36,764 bases of DNA from a virus: positions 1-36,764 of the IMG/VR virus record IMGVR_UViG_3300009553_000013, one strand, 5' to 3'. The position numbers were made by a program, and so were the translations under genes. Below the pieces are notes generated by a model. It had not been told where the DNA came from. It did not search any database and saw only the letters and a list, made by a program, of their open reading frames with translations. Shown piece after piece: positions 27,846 through 36,647 of the stretch (within the stretch, counting starts at the first letter, position 1; every line of letters starts with the position of its first letter).

Positions 27846-29108
27846 CTACCCCGCTTCCTCGGCCGGGTATTCGTAGTCGGTCGGCACGACGGCGTCCTCG
27901 TCGCCCATCGGCGGCGGTTCCTCCGGCCCGCCCTGCCATTGCGCGATCGAGTTGGTCTGCGCGTAGGTGTTGCCGACCTGCTTGATGGAGTGCATGCCGG
28001 CGCCGCCGGCGAGCACCGCCATGCGCGCTCCGAACCGGTTGTACGCGGCGATGGAGTGGTCGCCGAGGTACGGCTCCAGGTTCAGATTGCGGATGCCGCC
28101 GTCGAGGTAGTTGCAGCGCAGCTCGACGTAGTCGATGGGGCGGCCGGCGATCTCGTTGGCCTGGATGGTGGCGTTGGCGCACACACGCGGGTCGGCCTTG
28201 CCGAAGTTCTTGCCGTAGTAGGGGTTCCAGCCGCCGAGCTTGTTCTTGTGCGCCTCGTCGCGCCACGGGTCGTGCGGGGTGGTGCCGTCGCGGCTGGGGA
28301 TGTCGTTGGCGAAGATCGCCTCGAGCACGCTGCCGAGCACGGTCAGGTAGGACCCGCCGTGGAGCTGGATGCAGTCGTTGTGGGTCATGGGCCGGTTCAG
28401 CGGGTAGTCCGGGCAGTGCCCGGCGAGCCTGCTAATGCGGCTGCCCTTCACCACGATGTTGTTGCGGGGGCTGGACGGGTGGTGGGCGCCGATGCCGTCG
28501 GTGACGTGCAGCATGTCGACGCGGTTGAACGTGGTGTCGTGGCCGAAGAACCCGTTCTGGTTGGGCATCGGCTTGCTCGGCTGGAGCGTGACGTCCTGCA
28601 GCAGCAGGTTCACGCAGGCGGCGTTGTCGCCGCGGACCAGGGCGATCGACTTGGGGTCGTTGGGGTTGCCGCGCACGATGCTGGTCAGCAGTTTCACGTT
28701 CTTCGCGCGCACGTCGACGCGGGCCCGGATGTCGTAGCCGGACAGCACGGCGCCGGCGTCCTTGATGGTGAGCACCCCGTTGTAGACGGGTCCGGCGGGT
28801 CCGCCGGTGGCCGGGTAGATCTTGAGCGCGGCGCCGGTCGCCGCGGCGCCGCACGTCGTCTGATCCGGGTCGTATGTGCCGAGGGGCCGCTGGATGCGGA
28901 CCCGCTTGGTGCCCATCGTGATCGCGAGCTTGCCGGCGTTGCCGGTGGTGGCCTTGGTGGTGAAGGTGGCGGTGGTGGCGGTCTTCGCGGTGCACACCCA
29001 GCCGGCCTCGGCGATGACGGGGTTGGGTGCCGGCAGGTTGCGCAGGGTGAGCCGCACGGTGTCGCCGGGTGCGTAGACCCGCTTGTCGTAGCTGAACGTG
29101 AGCGCCAT
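27846..29108 (-). CDS. Right-handed beta-helix protein
   Basis: A 420-residue protein from ATG 29108. A small N-terminal beta domain (LTFSYDKRVYAPGDTVRLTL) precedes a long region of short repeated strands rich in Asn and Asp: NGVLTIKDAGAVLSGYDIR, HDTTFNRVDMLHVTDG, NDCIQLHGGSYLTVLGSVL, CANATIQANEIAGRP and RCNYLDGGIRNLNLEPYL. These resemble parallel beta-helix folds of phage tailspikes and pectate-lyase-like enzymes. Surface glycan binding or cutting is likely, but the catalytic residues are not evident. The C-terminus is an acidic disordered tail (DEDAVVPTDYEYP). Confidence 0.72.
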   Translation of the reverse strand: MALTFSYDKRVYAPGDTVRLTLRNLPAPNPVIAEAGWVCTAKTATTATFTTKATTGNAGKLAITMGTKRVRIQRPLGTYDPDQTTCGAAATGAALKIYPATGGPAGPVYNGVLTIKDAGAVLSGYDIRARVDVRAKNVKLLTSIVRGNPNDPKSIALVRGDNAACVNLLLQDVTLQPSKPMPNQNGFFGHDTTFNRVDMLHVTDGIGAHHPSSPRNNIVVKGSRISRLAGHCPDYPLNRPMTHNDCIQLHGGSYLTVLGSVLEAIFANDIPSRDGTTPHDPWRDEAHKNKLGGWNPYYGKNFGKADPRVCANATIQANEIAGRPIDYVELRCNYLDGGIRNLNLEPYLGDHSIAAYNRFGARMAVLAGGAGMHSIKQVGNTYAQTNSIAQWQGGPEEPPPMGDEDAVVPTDYEYPAEEAG

Positions 29109-29110
29109 GA

Positions 29111-29506
29111 TCAGCCGCCGTTCTCCTCGGCGGCGCGGTTCTGCGCCTCTGCCTGGCTGTACCTGGCGGGCGGCGGCTCGTCCGCGGCGACCCAGTCCTC
29201 CCCGCCGGCGCCGGCGGCGTAGAGCTTCTTCGACACGTCGGTGCCGGACCAGGACACCTTGTTGCCGATCAGCGCCATCACCAGGGCCCCGATCGCGGTG
29301 GACAGTCCCTTGCGCCAGTCGAAGGTGGTGCCGGCCTCGATCCACTCGCCGAGGAAGCCGGCGGCCGCGGACAGCACCACGGTGGCGAACCCGGTCCAGG
29401 CCGACGGGTGGCTGGTCAGCCACGCCGAGGCGAGCGGGACCACGTAGCCGAGCAGCACCGCCAGGACCAGGATCAGCGGGGTCGGGGTGAAGGTGATGGT
29501 GGGCAT
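29111..29506 (-). CDS. Holin-like membrane protein
   Basis: A 131-residue protein, ATG 29506 overlapping the endolysin stop. Two hydrophobic segments, LILVLAVLLGYVVPLASAWL and TGFATVVLSAAAGFLGEWI, and a possible third, TAIGALVMALIGNKV, are followed by a hydrophilic tail rich in Ala/Glu (ARYSQAEAQNRAAEEN). This is the usual layout of actinophage holins, placed next to endolysin. It should form membrane holes timed for lysis. Confidence 0.72.
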   Translation of the reverse strand: MPTITFTPTPLILVLAVLLGYVVPLASAWLTSHPSAWTGFATVVLSAAAGFLGEWIEAGTTFDWRKGLSTAIGALVMALIGNKVSWSGTDVSKKLYAAGAGGEDWVAADEPPPARYSQAEAQNRAAEENGG

Positions 29507-30324
29507 CAGAGCAGCGCCTTCCAGTCGGACTTGGTGACGATCCCGGTGGGCCTGCGCCGCTTGGCCTTCTCCCACGCCAGCACGGCCTCGGTGGTGGGGT
29601 CCTCCCAGCGGCCGTCGGCCCAGCCCTGCGCGCGGGGGGCGTGGCCGAATTTCTGCAGCCGGGTCTGGATGGCACGCACGTGGGCCCGCTCGTGGCGGTA
29701 GTAGCCGCCGTGGCAGCGGTCCGGGCCGGTGATCGGGCCGAAGTAGTGCCCGTCGGGCAGCGGCCACTTCGGGGTGCCGCCGGGTCGGACCAGCTGGCCG
29801 CCCTTGGCCCGGATCTTCTGCGCCGGGCGCATCGGCACGCCGCAGATCACGTCGCACAGCGCCCGCCACTGCGCCTCGGTGGCGTCGCGCAGCCCGGAGA
29901 TGTGCTCGTGCCACAGATGGCCGGCGTCCCAGGAGTTGATGCCCTGGCAGTAGTTGCCCTGCACGTCGTAGGGGTAGGTGTTGCGGCCGTCGATGGTGCC
30001 GCAGAAGCTGCGGGCGCAGCCGACGATGCGGGGGTCGCGGTCCCGGGCCGCCCGTAACAGCCGCTTGGTCACCAGGATCATGTCGGCGGTGTTGAAGCTC
30101 AGGTCCCACGCGGACGCCTCGTCCGGGTGCAGCCGGGCGCCGCGCTGGTCGCGTTTGAGCTGCAGCGAGTAGTCCCACGGCTGCAGCAGCCGGGGCGCGA
30201 CGTGGTAGCCGGACAGGTGCCGGTCGTCGCCGACCATGCCGGACAGCACGTAGCTCTTGGGGCGGTCCTTGCGGGCGCGGAACTCGCGCTCGACGGTGAG
30301 CATGCGAGACGGTGCGATAGTCAT
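29506..30324 (-). CDS. Endolysin candidate: M15-like domain plus peptidoglycan-binding domain
   Basis: A 272-residue protein. The N-terminal domain (about 25-150) has VGDDRHLSGYHVAP, DYSLQLKRDQRG, SAWDLSF and NSWDAGHLWHEHISG. The His/Asp residues (about 36, 51, 74, 136, 139, 141) are spaced like the zinc site of M15/VanY-type peptidases. The C-terminus (about 195-272) has GPDRCHGGYYRHERAHV, IQTRLQKFGHAP and a DGRWEDPTTEAVLAWEK, a typical PG_binding_1 repeat, ending TGIVTKSDWKALL. It probably cleaves peptide cross-links in host cell wall. It overlaps the holin gene. Confidence 0.72.
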   Translation of the reverse strand: MTIAPSRMLTVEREFRARKDRPKSYVLSGMVGDDRHLSGYHVAPRLLQPWDYSLQLKRDQRGARLHPDEASAWDLSFNTADMILVTKRLLRAARDRDPRIVGCARSFCGTIDGRNTYPYDVQGNYCQGINSWDAGHLWHEHISGLRDATEAQWRALCDVICGVPMRPAQKIRAKGGQLVRPGGTPKWPLPDGHYFGPITGPDRCHGGYYRHERAHVRAIQTRLQKFGHAPRAQGWADGRWEDPTTEAVLAWEKAKRRRPTGIVTKSDWKALL

Positions 30325-30337
30325 GGCGTCCTCCCAG

Positions 30338-30481
30338 TCAGCACGTCCCGTGCCAGCGCGTGACTTGCGTGCACAGGTCCAGCACCTCCTCGTGTAGCCG
30401 GAACACCTCGACGGCCAGCACCAGACAGGTCAGCCCGAGCGCGAGGATGACCAACGCGGCCCACCGGTCGTCGCGCCTCAC
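30338..30481 (-). CDS. Small membrane protein, 47 residues, lysis cassette
   Basis: GTG 30481 overlaps the stop of the preceding membrane-protein gene by 4 bp. It has a basic N-terminus (RRDDRW), one membrane helix ALVILALGLTCLVLAVEVF, then a short soluble end (HEEVLDLCTQVTRWHGTC) with two cysteines. It lies 13 bp before endolysin. It could be a holin partner, antiholin or spanin-like part of the lysis set. Confidence 0.62.
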   Translation of the reverse strand: MRRDDRWAALVILALGLTCLVLAVEVFRLHEEVLDLCTQVTRWHGTC

Positions 30482-30618
30482 GGCTTGGTCCCGTCGCCGG
30501 GCGGCTTGGGGGTCGGGGGCGGGGGTTTGCCGCCTCGGATCGCGACCAGAAGTCCAGACAGCGCGGCCACCAGGCCGGCGGCAGCACTTGTGAGCGTGGC
30601 GATCCCGGCCCAGTCCAC
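30478..30618 (-). CDS. Small membrane protein, 46 residues, holin-like
   Basis: GTG 30618 has GGAGG eight bases upstream. It is nearly all one membrane helix, IATLTSAAAGLVAALSGLLV, with a short basic/Pro-rich tail (RGGKPPPPTPKPPGDGTKP). Tiny proteins with a helix and a Lys/Pro tail are common in actinophage lysis cassettes as holins or holin regulators. It overlaps the next membrane gene by 4 bp. Confidence 0.62.
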   Translation of the reverse strand: MDWAGIATLTSAAAGLVAALSGLLVAIRGGKPPPPTPKPPGDGTKP

Positions 30619-30651
30619 ACGGTCCACCTCCTCGCCCGGCTTCGCGGCCGG

Positions 30652-30891
30652 TCAGCCGATGCCGGCCGCGTCGGTCAGGCTCTGCTGTTCCTGCGCGTCG
30701 ACCTGCGCGCTAGCGGCCCTGCTGGCCTGCGCCGTCTCGTAGTCGGCCAACATCCGCCGCCAGTAGTCCGACGTCACCCGTTTGAACGCCTGCCCGTCGG
30801 CCAGGTCGGCGTGTTGCGGGAACGCCGCCCGCATCGCCGCGGTGAGCCGCGGCACCAGCGCGTCCGGAACCGTGATCGTGATGCTCGCCAT
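30652..30891 (-). CDS. Hypothetical protein, 79 residues
   Basis: ATG 30891 has GGAGG five bases upstream, following the tail fibre gene by 10 bp. The protein starts with a beta strand (MASITITVPDALVPRL), then helices (AAMRAAFPQHADLADGQAF, RRMLADYETAQASRAAS) and a Gln/Ala-rich end. Small proteins of this type are often found between fibre and lysis genes in actinophages. No function assigned. Confidence 0.68.
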   Translation of the reverse strand: MASITITVPDALVPRLTAAMRAAFPQHADLADGQAFKRVTSDYWRRMLADYETAQASRAASAQVDAQEQQSLTDAAGIG

Positions 30892-30901
30892 CTCGTCCTC
30901 C

Positions 30902-32065
30902 TCACGCCGCCAGGAAGCTGATGCCGTCCAGCGTCCAGAACCCGTTGGTGCCGCCGCCGATGGCCTGGTAGGCGTACACGTCGCCGGTGTTGGCGATCTG
31001 GGTGCGGCACGGCTGCGGCCCGCCGCACAGCCCCGGGAACGTCACACTCACGGCCGGGGCGTATCCGGCCGGGAGCCGGAAGATCACCCCGGTGGCGGTG
31101 GTGGAGATCGTGCCGGCCCGCACCAGCCCCTGCAGGTGCACGACGCCGGACCCGTCCTTCCAGAAGCTCGCGTCCGCGTACGGGGTGCCGTAGTTCTGCC
31201 AGCCGTTCTTGAAGAACGGGTCCGTGCTGCCGGACGACGCCACCGAGGACGGCACCGGCACTCCGCCGATCTCGTACCACGGCCGCCAGCCGTTGACCTG
31301 GCTCCACTGCCGGACCCATTCCTCGTAGAGGTCGCCGGTGCCGATCCGCCACAGGTGCTGCACCGCCCAGGTCGCGACCGGGTTTCTCACCACCAGGCCG
31401 ATGTAGTACGCGCCGGGCCGCGGCGAGTTGGCCGCCGTGCTGTTGCCGTAGTACCAGCCCGGCAGGGTGGCGGTGTTCCAGTCGGGAATGGTCTGCATCA
31501 GCCCGCCCGGCGCGGCCGGGCCGTAGGCGTTCAGGACCCGCCAGGTGTCCGCCGTGGTGGTGGATTTCAGGATGACCGTGTCGTACTGGTTCTCCAGCGC
31601 GTAGATCGACGGGCCGTCGATGGAGCCGGCGGAGATGAGCACGTAGTTGGCGCTCGCGTCCGCCTTGCGCAGGATGAAGATGATGCCGTCGTTGGTGGTG
31701 GTGGGCAGGGTGACGGTGACCTGCCCGGCGGTGGCGTCGAAGACCTGCACCGGCTTGTCCGTGACGGACAGGCCGACGCTGGCGGCGGTCGAGCCAACCT
31801 CGCCGAGACGCACGGCGCCGTTGAGGTAGGTGGCGCCGGTGAACGTCTTCCCGCCGAGGGTGTCTTTCACCGTCGGGTTGGGGTAGGTGCCGGTCAGGTC
31901 GCCGCCGGCCGCCCCGGACGGTGCACCTCCGCTACCGCTACCACCGCCGCGGGGCCAGAGCTGCCCGGTGGTGGGGGCCGAGGACCCGGAGACGTCCCGT
32001 GCGCCGACGGTGACGGTGGTGCGCGCGACCTTCGCGAGTCCGGGTTTGGCTACGTAGGTGGGCAT
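30902..32065 (-). CDS. Tail fibre protein with pyocin-knob-like domain
   Basis: A 387-residue protein. The N-terminus carries the recurring fibre motif GAAGGDLTGTYPNPTVKD (about 51-68) after a Gly/Ser-rich hinge. The middle is a beta-rich shaft (VTVTLPTTTNDGIIFILRK). The segment DWNTATLPGWYYGNSTAAN to GWRPWYEI resembles pyocin_knob trimer domains. The C-terminal QGLVRAGTISTTATGVIF and GYAPAVSVTF strands resemble a receptor-binding tip. It probably forms a trimeric fibre contacting the host surface. Confidence 0.78.
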   Translation of the reverse strand: MPTYVAKPGLAKVARTTVTVGARDVSGSSAPTTGQLWPRGGGSGSGGAPSGAAGGDLTGTYPNPTVKDTLGGKTFTGATYLNGAVRLGEVGSTAASVGLSVTDKPVQVFDATAGQVTVTLPTTTNDGIIFILRKADASANYVLISAGSIDGPSIYALENQYDTVILKSTTTADTWRVLNAYGPAAPGGLMQTIPDWNTATLPGWYYGNSTAANSPRPGAYYIGLVVRNPVATWAVQHLWRIGTGDLYEEWVRQWSQVNGWRPWYEIGGVPVPSSVASSGSTDPFFKNGWQNYGTPYADASFWKDGSGVVHLQGLVRAGTISTTATGVIFRLPAGYAPAVSVTFPGLCGGPQPCRTQIANTGDVYAYQAIGGGTNGFWTLDGISFLAA

Positions 32066-32995
32066 CTAGTCTTCCCACAGCACGGCGAGACAGGCGTTGC
32101 CCTCATTCAGAGCGGCGGAGTTGGCGCCCGAGGTGGATTGGTTGTTGCCCGCGTTGCCGGCGGTGGCCCCCAGCGCGAGATAGGTGTGCGGGGTCGCGCC
32201 GAGCACGGTGGAGGTGAACGTGGTGGCCGCGGTGATGTCGGCGTTGTTGTAGGTCACTGCGGCGAGCACGTTCCTGATCGCGGGCAGGAACGCCAGATGC
32301 GGGAAGACGTACACCTCGCTCGCGGTGCTGAACGAGGCGAGGTCAGGGAACGCGGCAACCGGTCCGATAGGCCCCTGGTTCACCCCGGAGACGTAGTTCA
32401 TGGTGTACGCGGAGACGAAGACCAGGGTGGCGCTCGCGCGGGCCACGGCGATGTAGAGACCCTCGGTGGTGGGTGCGCCGGCGCTGTCCCGGGTGCGGTC
32501 GAGGACCAGGACCATGCCGGACCCGACACCGCCGCCGTACCCGGCCCGGTTCACCACGAGGGTGAGGAACCCCTCCCCGTGCGTGACGTAGCTGGTGCTG
32601 TTGACATTGTCCGGGTTGTTGGACGAGGACGCGGTGAAGAAGCTGGTCAGCGCCTGTATCTGGCCGGTGAGGTTGCCGGCCCCGTCGGAGCCGGTGCCGA
32701 TGCTGATTGCGGTGATGCCCGCGGCGTTGATACCGGTGCTGCCGCCGAGCCCGTAGGACAGTTTCAGGTAGACCGGGCGGCTGGTCGCCAGCGAGTCGCC
32801 GAATTTGCGGATCTCGTAGCCGGCGACGGTGGTGGCCGTGGCCGGTTTCGTGACGGTGGCCCAGTCGATCTGGCCGGTGTCGGCGGTCTTCGCCAGTCCG
32901 GCCGCGGTGATCGCGGCCGAGATGGCCGAACCCCAGGCCCGGAACTGCGCATCGCTGCTGGTGTTCGGGTTGGTCAGGACGGTCTGTCTCGTCAC
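32066..32995 (-). CDS. Minor tail protein / fibre-associated protein
   Basis: A 309-residue protein starting at GTG 32995 with TRQTVLTNPNTSSDAQFRAW, the typical opening of an actinophage minor tail family. DTGQIDWATVTKPATATTVA and GYEIRKFGDSLATSRPVYLK continue the domain. The rest is beta-rich and low in charge (SYVTHGEGFLTLVVNRAGYG, YVSGVNQGPIGPVAAF). It lies between the collagen-like fibre and the second fibre, 3 bp after one and next to the other. A role at the tail tip is likely. Confidence 0.72.
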   Translation of the reverse strand: MTRQTVLTNPNTSSDAQFRAWGSAISAAITAAGLAKTADTGQIDWATVTKPATATTVAGYEIRKFGDSLATSRPVYLKLSYGLGGSTGINAAGITAISIGTGSDGAGNLTGQIQALTSFFTASSSNNPDNVNSTSYVTHGEGFLTLVVNRAGYGGGVGSGMVLVLDRTRDSAGAPTTEGLYIAVARASATLVFVSAYTMNYVSGVNQGPIGPVAAFPDLASFSTASEVYVFPHLAFLPAIRNVLAAVTYNNADITAATTFTSTVLGATPHTYLALGATAGNAGNNQSTSGANSAALNEGNACLAVLWED

Positions 32996-32999
32996 GGCT

Positions 33000-34511
33000 T
33001 CACTCCTGCCGGAGCCAGACCAGCGTCACCGTGACGGTGCCGGTGGTCGTGTCGTTGTTAGTCACCGTCATCGGGATGCTGGCGTCCGGGCTGGCGTCGA
33101 GGTCGGCACCGTCCACCAGCGGGCTCAGCGGGTAGACAGTGCCCGCGGCGGTGGTGACGTAGTCCAACGTCACGCCCGCGTCCGCGGCCGGGTCGGTGCC
33201 GACCGGGCGGGCGAGGTCGGCAGTGCGGGCCGCGGCGGTCTCGTAGAGACGCACCCGGGCGGGCCGGGACGTCTGCACGCTGTAGAGCCGGTACCCGACG
33301 GCGAGGGTGGCACTGACGGCGGTGTCGGTGGCGGCGGGTGCGAGGGAGGCGCTGGTGGCGGTAGCGGTGGCACGCGCGTAGCCGCTGCCGGCGGGGCCTG
33401 CCGGGCCTGCCGGGCCTTGCGGACCCGTGGCGCCGGTCGGGCCTGCCGGTCCGGTCGCGCCGGCGGGGCCGACGGGTCCCTGAGGTCCGGTCGCGCCATC
33501 GGCGCCGGCCGGGCCTGCCGGGCCTGCCGGGCCTGCCTGACCGGTAGCGCCTGTGGTGCCGGTCGGGCCTGCCGGGCCAGCGGGGCCCGGTGGGCCTGCC
33601 GGTCCGGTGGGACCGGGTGGGCCTGCCGGTCCGGTAGGACCCGGCGCACCATTGGCGGCGGCGGTGATCCGGCCTTTGCCGTCCACCGTGACGCTGGCGT
33701 TCGTGTAGGAGCCGGGCGTGACCGCGGTCAGGCCCAGGGTCGGATTCGGGTAGGTCCCGGCCAGGTCGCCGCCGGCCGCGCCGGTCGGCGCACCGCCGCT
33801 ACCGCCTCCGCCGCCGGTGACGGGGACGCCGGCCACCTCAAGCGAGCCGGGGATTCTCACGTGGTGCAGCGCGGTGCCGAGCACGAAATCGTTCGGGCCG
33901 CTGGCCTGCGCGCCGGCGCCGGTGTCGTCGGTGCCGAGCGCGACGTCGCCGGCCTGCTGCGCGACGGTGCCGCTACCCACGGCCATGCCGTAGTCGGCGC
34001 CTGCCTGCACTTCGGCCTGGTACCCGACCGCCACCGTGTCCGGCGCGTAGCAGTGCGCGACGTACCCGACCGCGACGGACTCCGCGCCGTTGTTGTAGGC
34101 GAGCGGGCCGACCGAGACGGTGTTCTCCGCGGCGGCCTGCGCGTCCAGGCCGACGCTGACCGCGCCGATGTCGCTGGCCCACGTGTAGTGGCCGATCGCG
34201 ACCGCGCTGGTGTTGGCGTGCGACGCCGGGCCGATCGCCACCGCGCCGGTGCCGTTGGCGTAGGAGCCGCCCGGGCCGGGGTGGGTGATGGTCAGCGAGA
34301 TCTGCGCGTCCTGGTCGTCGCCGACCTGCTGCCCGGTGACGACGGGCACGTCCGGCGGCGGTTCCACGTACCGCCGCCCGGCGGGCGGTTGCGCCGGCAC
34401 CGGCCGGGCGAAGGTGGTGGTGCCGCCCGCGGACAGGGCCGCGTGCGTGGTGGCAACGGCACGGTTGCGTTGCGCCGCGGTGCGCGGCAGCCGCCGCGGG
34501 ACGTCAGGCAT
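33000..34511 (-). CDS. Collagen-like tail fibre with YadA-type head repeats
   Basis: A 503-residue protein. After a basic N-terminus, residues about 88-195 hold tandem units of roughly 12-16 residues, each with AVAIG, AVSVG, SVAVG or MAVG. These are like the trimeric YadA head repeats that stack as a left-handed helix. Residues about 246-258 carry [14 protein letters not shown]. Residues about 288-376 are Gly-X-Y triplets (roughly 30), able to form a collagen triple helix. The C-terminal about 125 residues form a beta-rich domain ([19 protein letters not shown]). A trimeric fibre is expected. It begins 3 bp after the large tail protein. Confidence 0.82.
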   Translation of the reverse strand: MPDVPRRLPRTAAQRNRAVATTHAALSAGGTTTFARPVPAQPPAGRRYVEPPPDVPVVTGQQVGDDQDAQISLTITHPGPGGSYANGTGAVAIGPASHANTSAVAIGHYTWASDIGAVSVGLDAQAAAENTVSVGPLAYNNGAESVAVGYVAHCYAPDTVAVGYQAEVQAGADYGMAVGSGTVAQQAGDVALGTDDTGAGAQASGPNDFVLGTALHHVRIPGSLEVAGVPVTGGGGGSGGAPTGAAGGDLAGTYPNPTLGLTAVTPGSYTNASVTVDGKGRITAAANGAPGPTGPAGPPGPTGPAGPPGPAGPAGPTGTTGATGQAGPAGPAGPAGADGATGPQGPVGPAGATGPAGPTGATGPQGPAGPAGPAGSGYARATATATSASLAPAATDTAVSATLAVGYRLYSVQTSRPARVRLYETAAARTADLARPVGTDPAADAGVTLDYVTTAAGTVYPLSPLVDGADLDASPDASIPMTVTNNDTTTGTVTVTLVWLRQE

Positions 34512-34514
34512 GGG

Positions 34515-36647
34515 TCACGCTCCCGGGTCGCCGGTGCCCGGGCCGCCGGGCTCGAGGTCGCTGTCCGCGTCGGAGTTGTCGGCCACCAGCTCCGGGGTGA
34601 TCCGCACCGGGCCGTCCTCGGCGGCGTCGAAGGTGAGCGCCAGCACCCGGGCCCGGTCCCCGCCGGGCACGGTGATGGTGTCGCCGAGGTCGAAATCCCG
34701 GTACGGCTGAGGCCCGATCAGGGAGCTGAGCTGCGTGGTGAACGCGACCAGGGTCTGCCCGGCCTCGGCGAGCTGCCCGTCGAGCACCTCCGCCACGGTG
34801 TCCAGGTCGCTGCTGGAGCCGGCGGAGATGCCGGCGCCTTCCCGGCCCACCGCGGCGACGGCGGCGGCGTCCTGCCGCTGCACCCAGGTGCCATTCGCGA
34901 GCTGCGCCAACGCGGTGTTGTACCGCGCCTCGGTCTCGGTGCGCTGGTGCGCGAGCACCGAGCCGCCGTCCACGCCGAGGGCCAACGCCACGGTGGCGCC
35001 GCGGTCAGCACCTTTGCGGCTCCAGGCCTGCAGGGTGAGGGTGTCCGGCTCCACCAGCACGTCGAGGCCGGATTCGGCGAGCTGGGTGCAGGCGTCCAGC
35101 ACGGTGGACCCGACGTCCAGCCCGTACTCGCCGGGCGGGTCGGTCCACGGCTGCCCGGCGGAGTCGTGGGTGTGGTCGAACCCGCGCGTGAGGATCTGCA
35201 TGGCCCGGTAGCCGTACACGGTGCCTTCCGTCCACAGCTTCACCAGCACGTCGGCCTTGCGGAACCCGGCCACATCGGCGGCGCGCCAGCGGGGATCGCT
35301 GTTGACCAGCGGGACGCCTTCCAGCACGTCGCCGCTGGCGTCGGTCTGCTGCAGCGTCAACAGCAGGCCCATCGGATTGTGCAGATAGCCGAAACGCAGC
35401 GGAGTATTGCTGATCTTCGCGGCCAGCACGTGCGGCCCGGCGGGCAGGGTCAGGCTCAGCTGCACCAGGTAGCGCCACGTCTGACCCTGCTGCGCGTCGG
35501 GTTCGATGATCCGCTCACCGTCGAGCCACAGCGTCAGTTCATTGTCGGCGGTGGCGAGCAGTTGCGTGGTGAGCGTGGCGGAGGTGGTGAACTCCCGGCG
35601 CAGGTACTGCACCGTGCCCGCCGGCTCGCCCACATTGGGGCCCCGTTTGGTGATCCACTCCGGGTCCGGGTAGGCGAGCCCCTCCGGCAGGCCGGTGCGC
35701 ACACCCGTCATCTGCGACCACTTCACCCCGAGCGCCGGGGTCCAGTCCGGCGGCTGGTACCAGGCGTCGCGGCGGCTCATGTAACCGAACCAGCGCTGGG
35801 CCTGCGAGGACCGCTCCAGCCCGTACTCGGGATAGACGGGGACCCGGCCGAGGAGGGCGAGCGGGCCGGGCAGGTTCTGCCAGCTGCGCCACGCCACCCC
35901 GTCCACCGCCTCGTCGGCGGCGAGGTTGTCCAGCCGGGCGGCCTGCCGCACCCGGCCGCGCCACGCCACTTTCACGATGCGCCGCGGCAGCACTTCGGGC
36001 AGTGCCGGGTCAGTGGTCGGCAGCCGGAACGAGAGCGAACCGGGCGCGGAGATCTCCTCCTGCCAGGCGATGCCGGCGGCCAGCGGCAGTGCCGCCAGCC
36101 AGGTGCGCCCGTCCTCGGCGTAGAGGGCGAGGGTGGGCCGGTCGGTGGCGGTGGCAGCCACCGCCAGCGCGCCGAAGAGCAGCCGTGCCGTGCCGGTGCG
36201 GTCCCGGGGGCCGACGGTGAGCGCGAGATCGAGGCCGCCGAGGTCGAGGCGAACCCGGATCAGCGCCGGCGGCGGGGTGAGCGCGGCCGGGTCGAGTGTC
36301 GGGGCGGTGCCGGTCAGTTCGTAGTTGGGCTGCCAGTAGATCGCGTAGCAGTGCCACGGCTCCGGCGGCACCGGGGTGTCTTTCACCTCGGCGATGCTGG
36401 CGCCGCCGCCGCCGTAGTAGCGGAAGGCGAGGTAGCTGGCGGCCAGCACGTCGCTCCACATGCCGCCGGTGATGGCGGCGAAGCTCTGGTCACTGACCAG
36501 GTAGTCCAGCTCGGCGCAGTCGCTGGCCGGCGGCATCACGGCGGCGGTGGGCGGCCCCGGTAGGTAGTCCAGCGGCCCGAGGTCGGCGATCCAGTACCCG
36601 CCCGGCGGCGTCGTGCCGGCGTCGGTGATAACGCTGGTCCACGCCAT
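34515..36647 (-). CDS. Large baseplate/tail tip protein (Gp37-like), crosses the circular junction
   Basis: A 710-residue protein starting at 36647 inside the right terminal repeat (same base as position 6). The first half is beta-rich. A segment with RAAVAEPAG-like linkers precedes VQYLRREFTTSATLTTQLLA and LTLWLDGERIIEPDAQQGQT then AGPHVLAAKISNT, resembling a galactose-binding jelly roll. The C-terminal third (LDVGSTVLDACTQLAESGLD to DLGDTITVPGGDRARVLALT) has the layout of ReqiPepy6 Gp37-like minor tail proteins. It probably is the tail-tip hub, with an added carbohydrate-binding domain. Seven bases separate it from the preceding gene. Confidence 0.72.
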   Translation of the reverse strand: MAWTSVITDAGTTPPGGYWIADLGPLDYLPGPPTAAVMPPASDCAELDYLVSDQSFAAITGGMWSDVLAASYLAFRYYGGGGASIAEVKDTPVPPEPWHCYAIYWQPNYELTGTAPTLDPAALTPPPALIRVRLDLGGLDLALTVGPRDRTGTARLLFGALAVAATATDRPTLALYAEDGRTWLAALPLAAGIAWQEEISAPGSLSFRLPTTDPALPEVLPRRIVKVAWRGRVRQAARLDNLAADEAVDGVAWRSWQNLPGPLALLGRVPVYPEYGLERSSQAQRWFGYMSRRDAWYQPPDWTPALGVKWSQMTGVRTGLPEGLAYPDPEWITKRGPNVGEPAGTVQYLRREFTTSATLTTQLLATADNELTLWLDGERIIEPDAQQGQTWRYLVQLSLTLPAGPHVLAAKISNTPLRFGYLHNPMGLLLTLQQTDASGDVLEGVPLVNSDPRWRAADVAGFRKADVLVKLWTEGTVYGYRAMQILTRGFDHTHDSAGQPWTDPPGEYGLDVGSTVLDACTQLAESGLDVLVEPDTLTLQAWSRKGADRGATVALALGVDGGSVLAHQRTETEARYNTALAQLANGTWVQRQDAAAVAAVGREGAGISAGSSSDLDTVAEVLDGQLAEAGQTLVAFTTQLSSLIGPQPYRDFDLGDTITVPGGDRARVLALTFDAAEDGPVRITPELVADNSDADSDLEPGGPGTGDPGA

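Noticed and set aside
33390-33650. Short-period DNA repeats that could suggest a CRISPR array or tandem repeat element
   Set aside because: The period is 9-18 bp and matches Gly-X-Y codons of the collagen domain; there are no unique spacers.
32829-36563. Very long plus-strand open frame (over 1200 codons) opposite the tail genes
   Set aside because: It is antisense to well-supported tail genes, is extremely Gly/Arg/Ala-rich and has no family features. Such frames are common opposite GC-rich genes because stop codons become rare.
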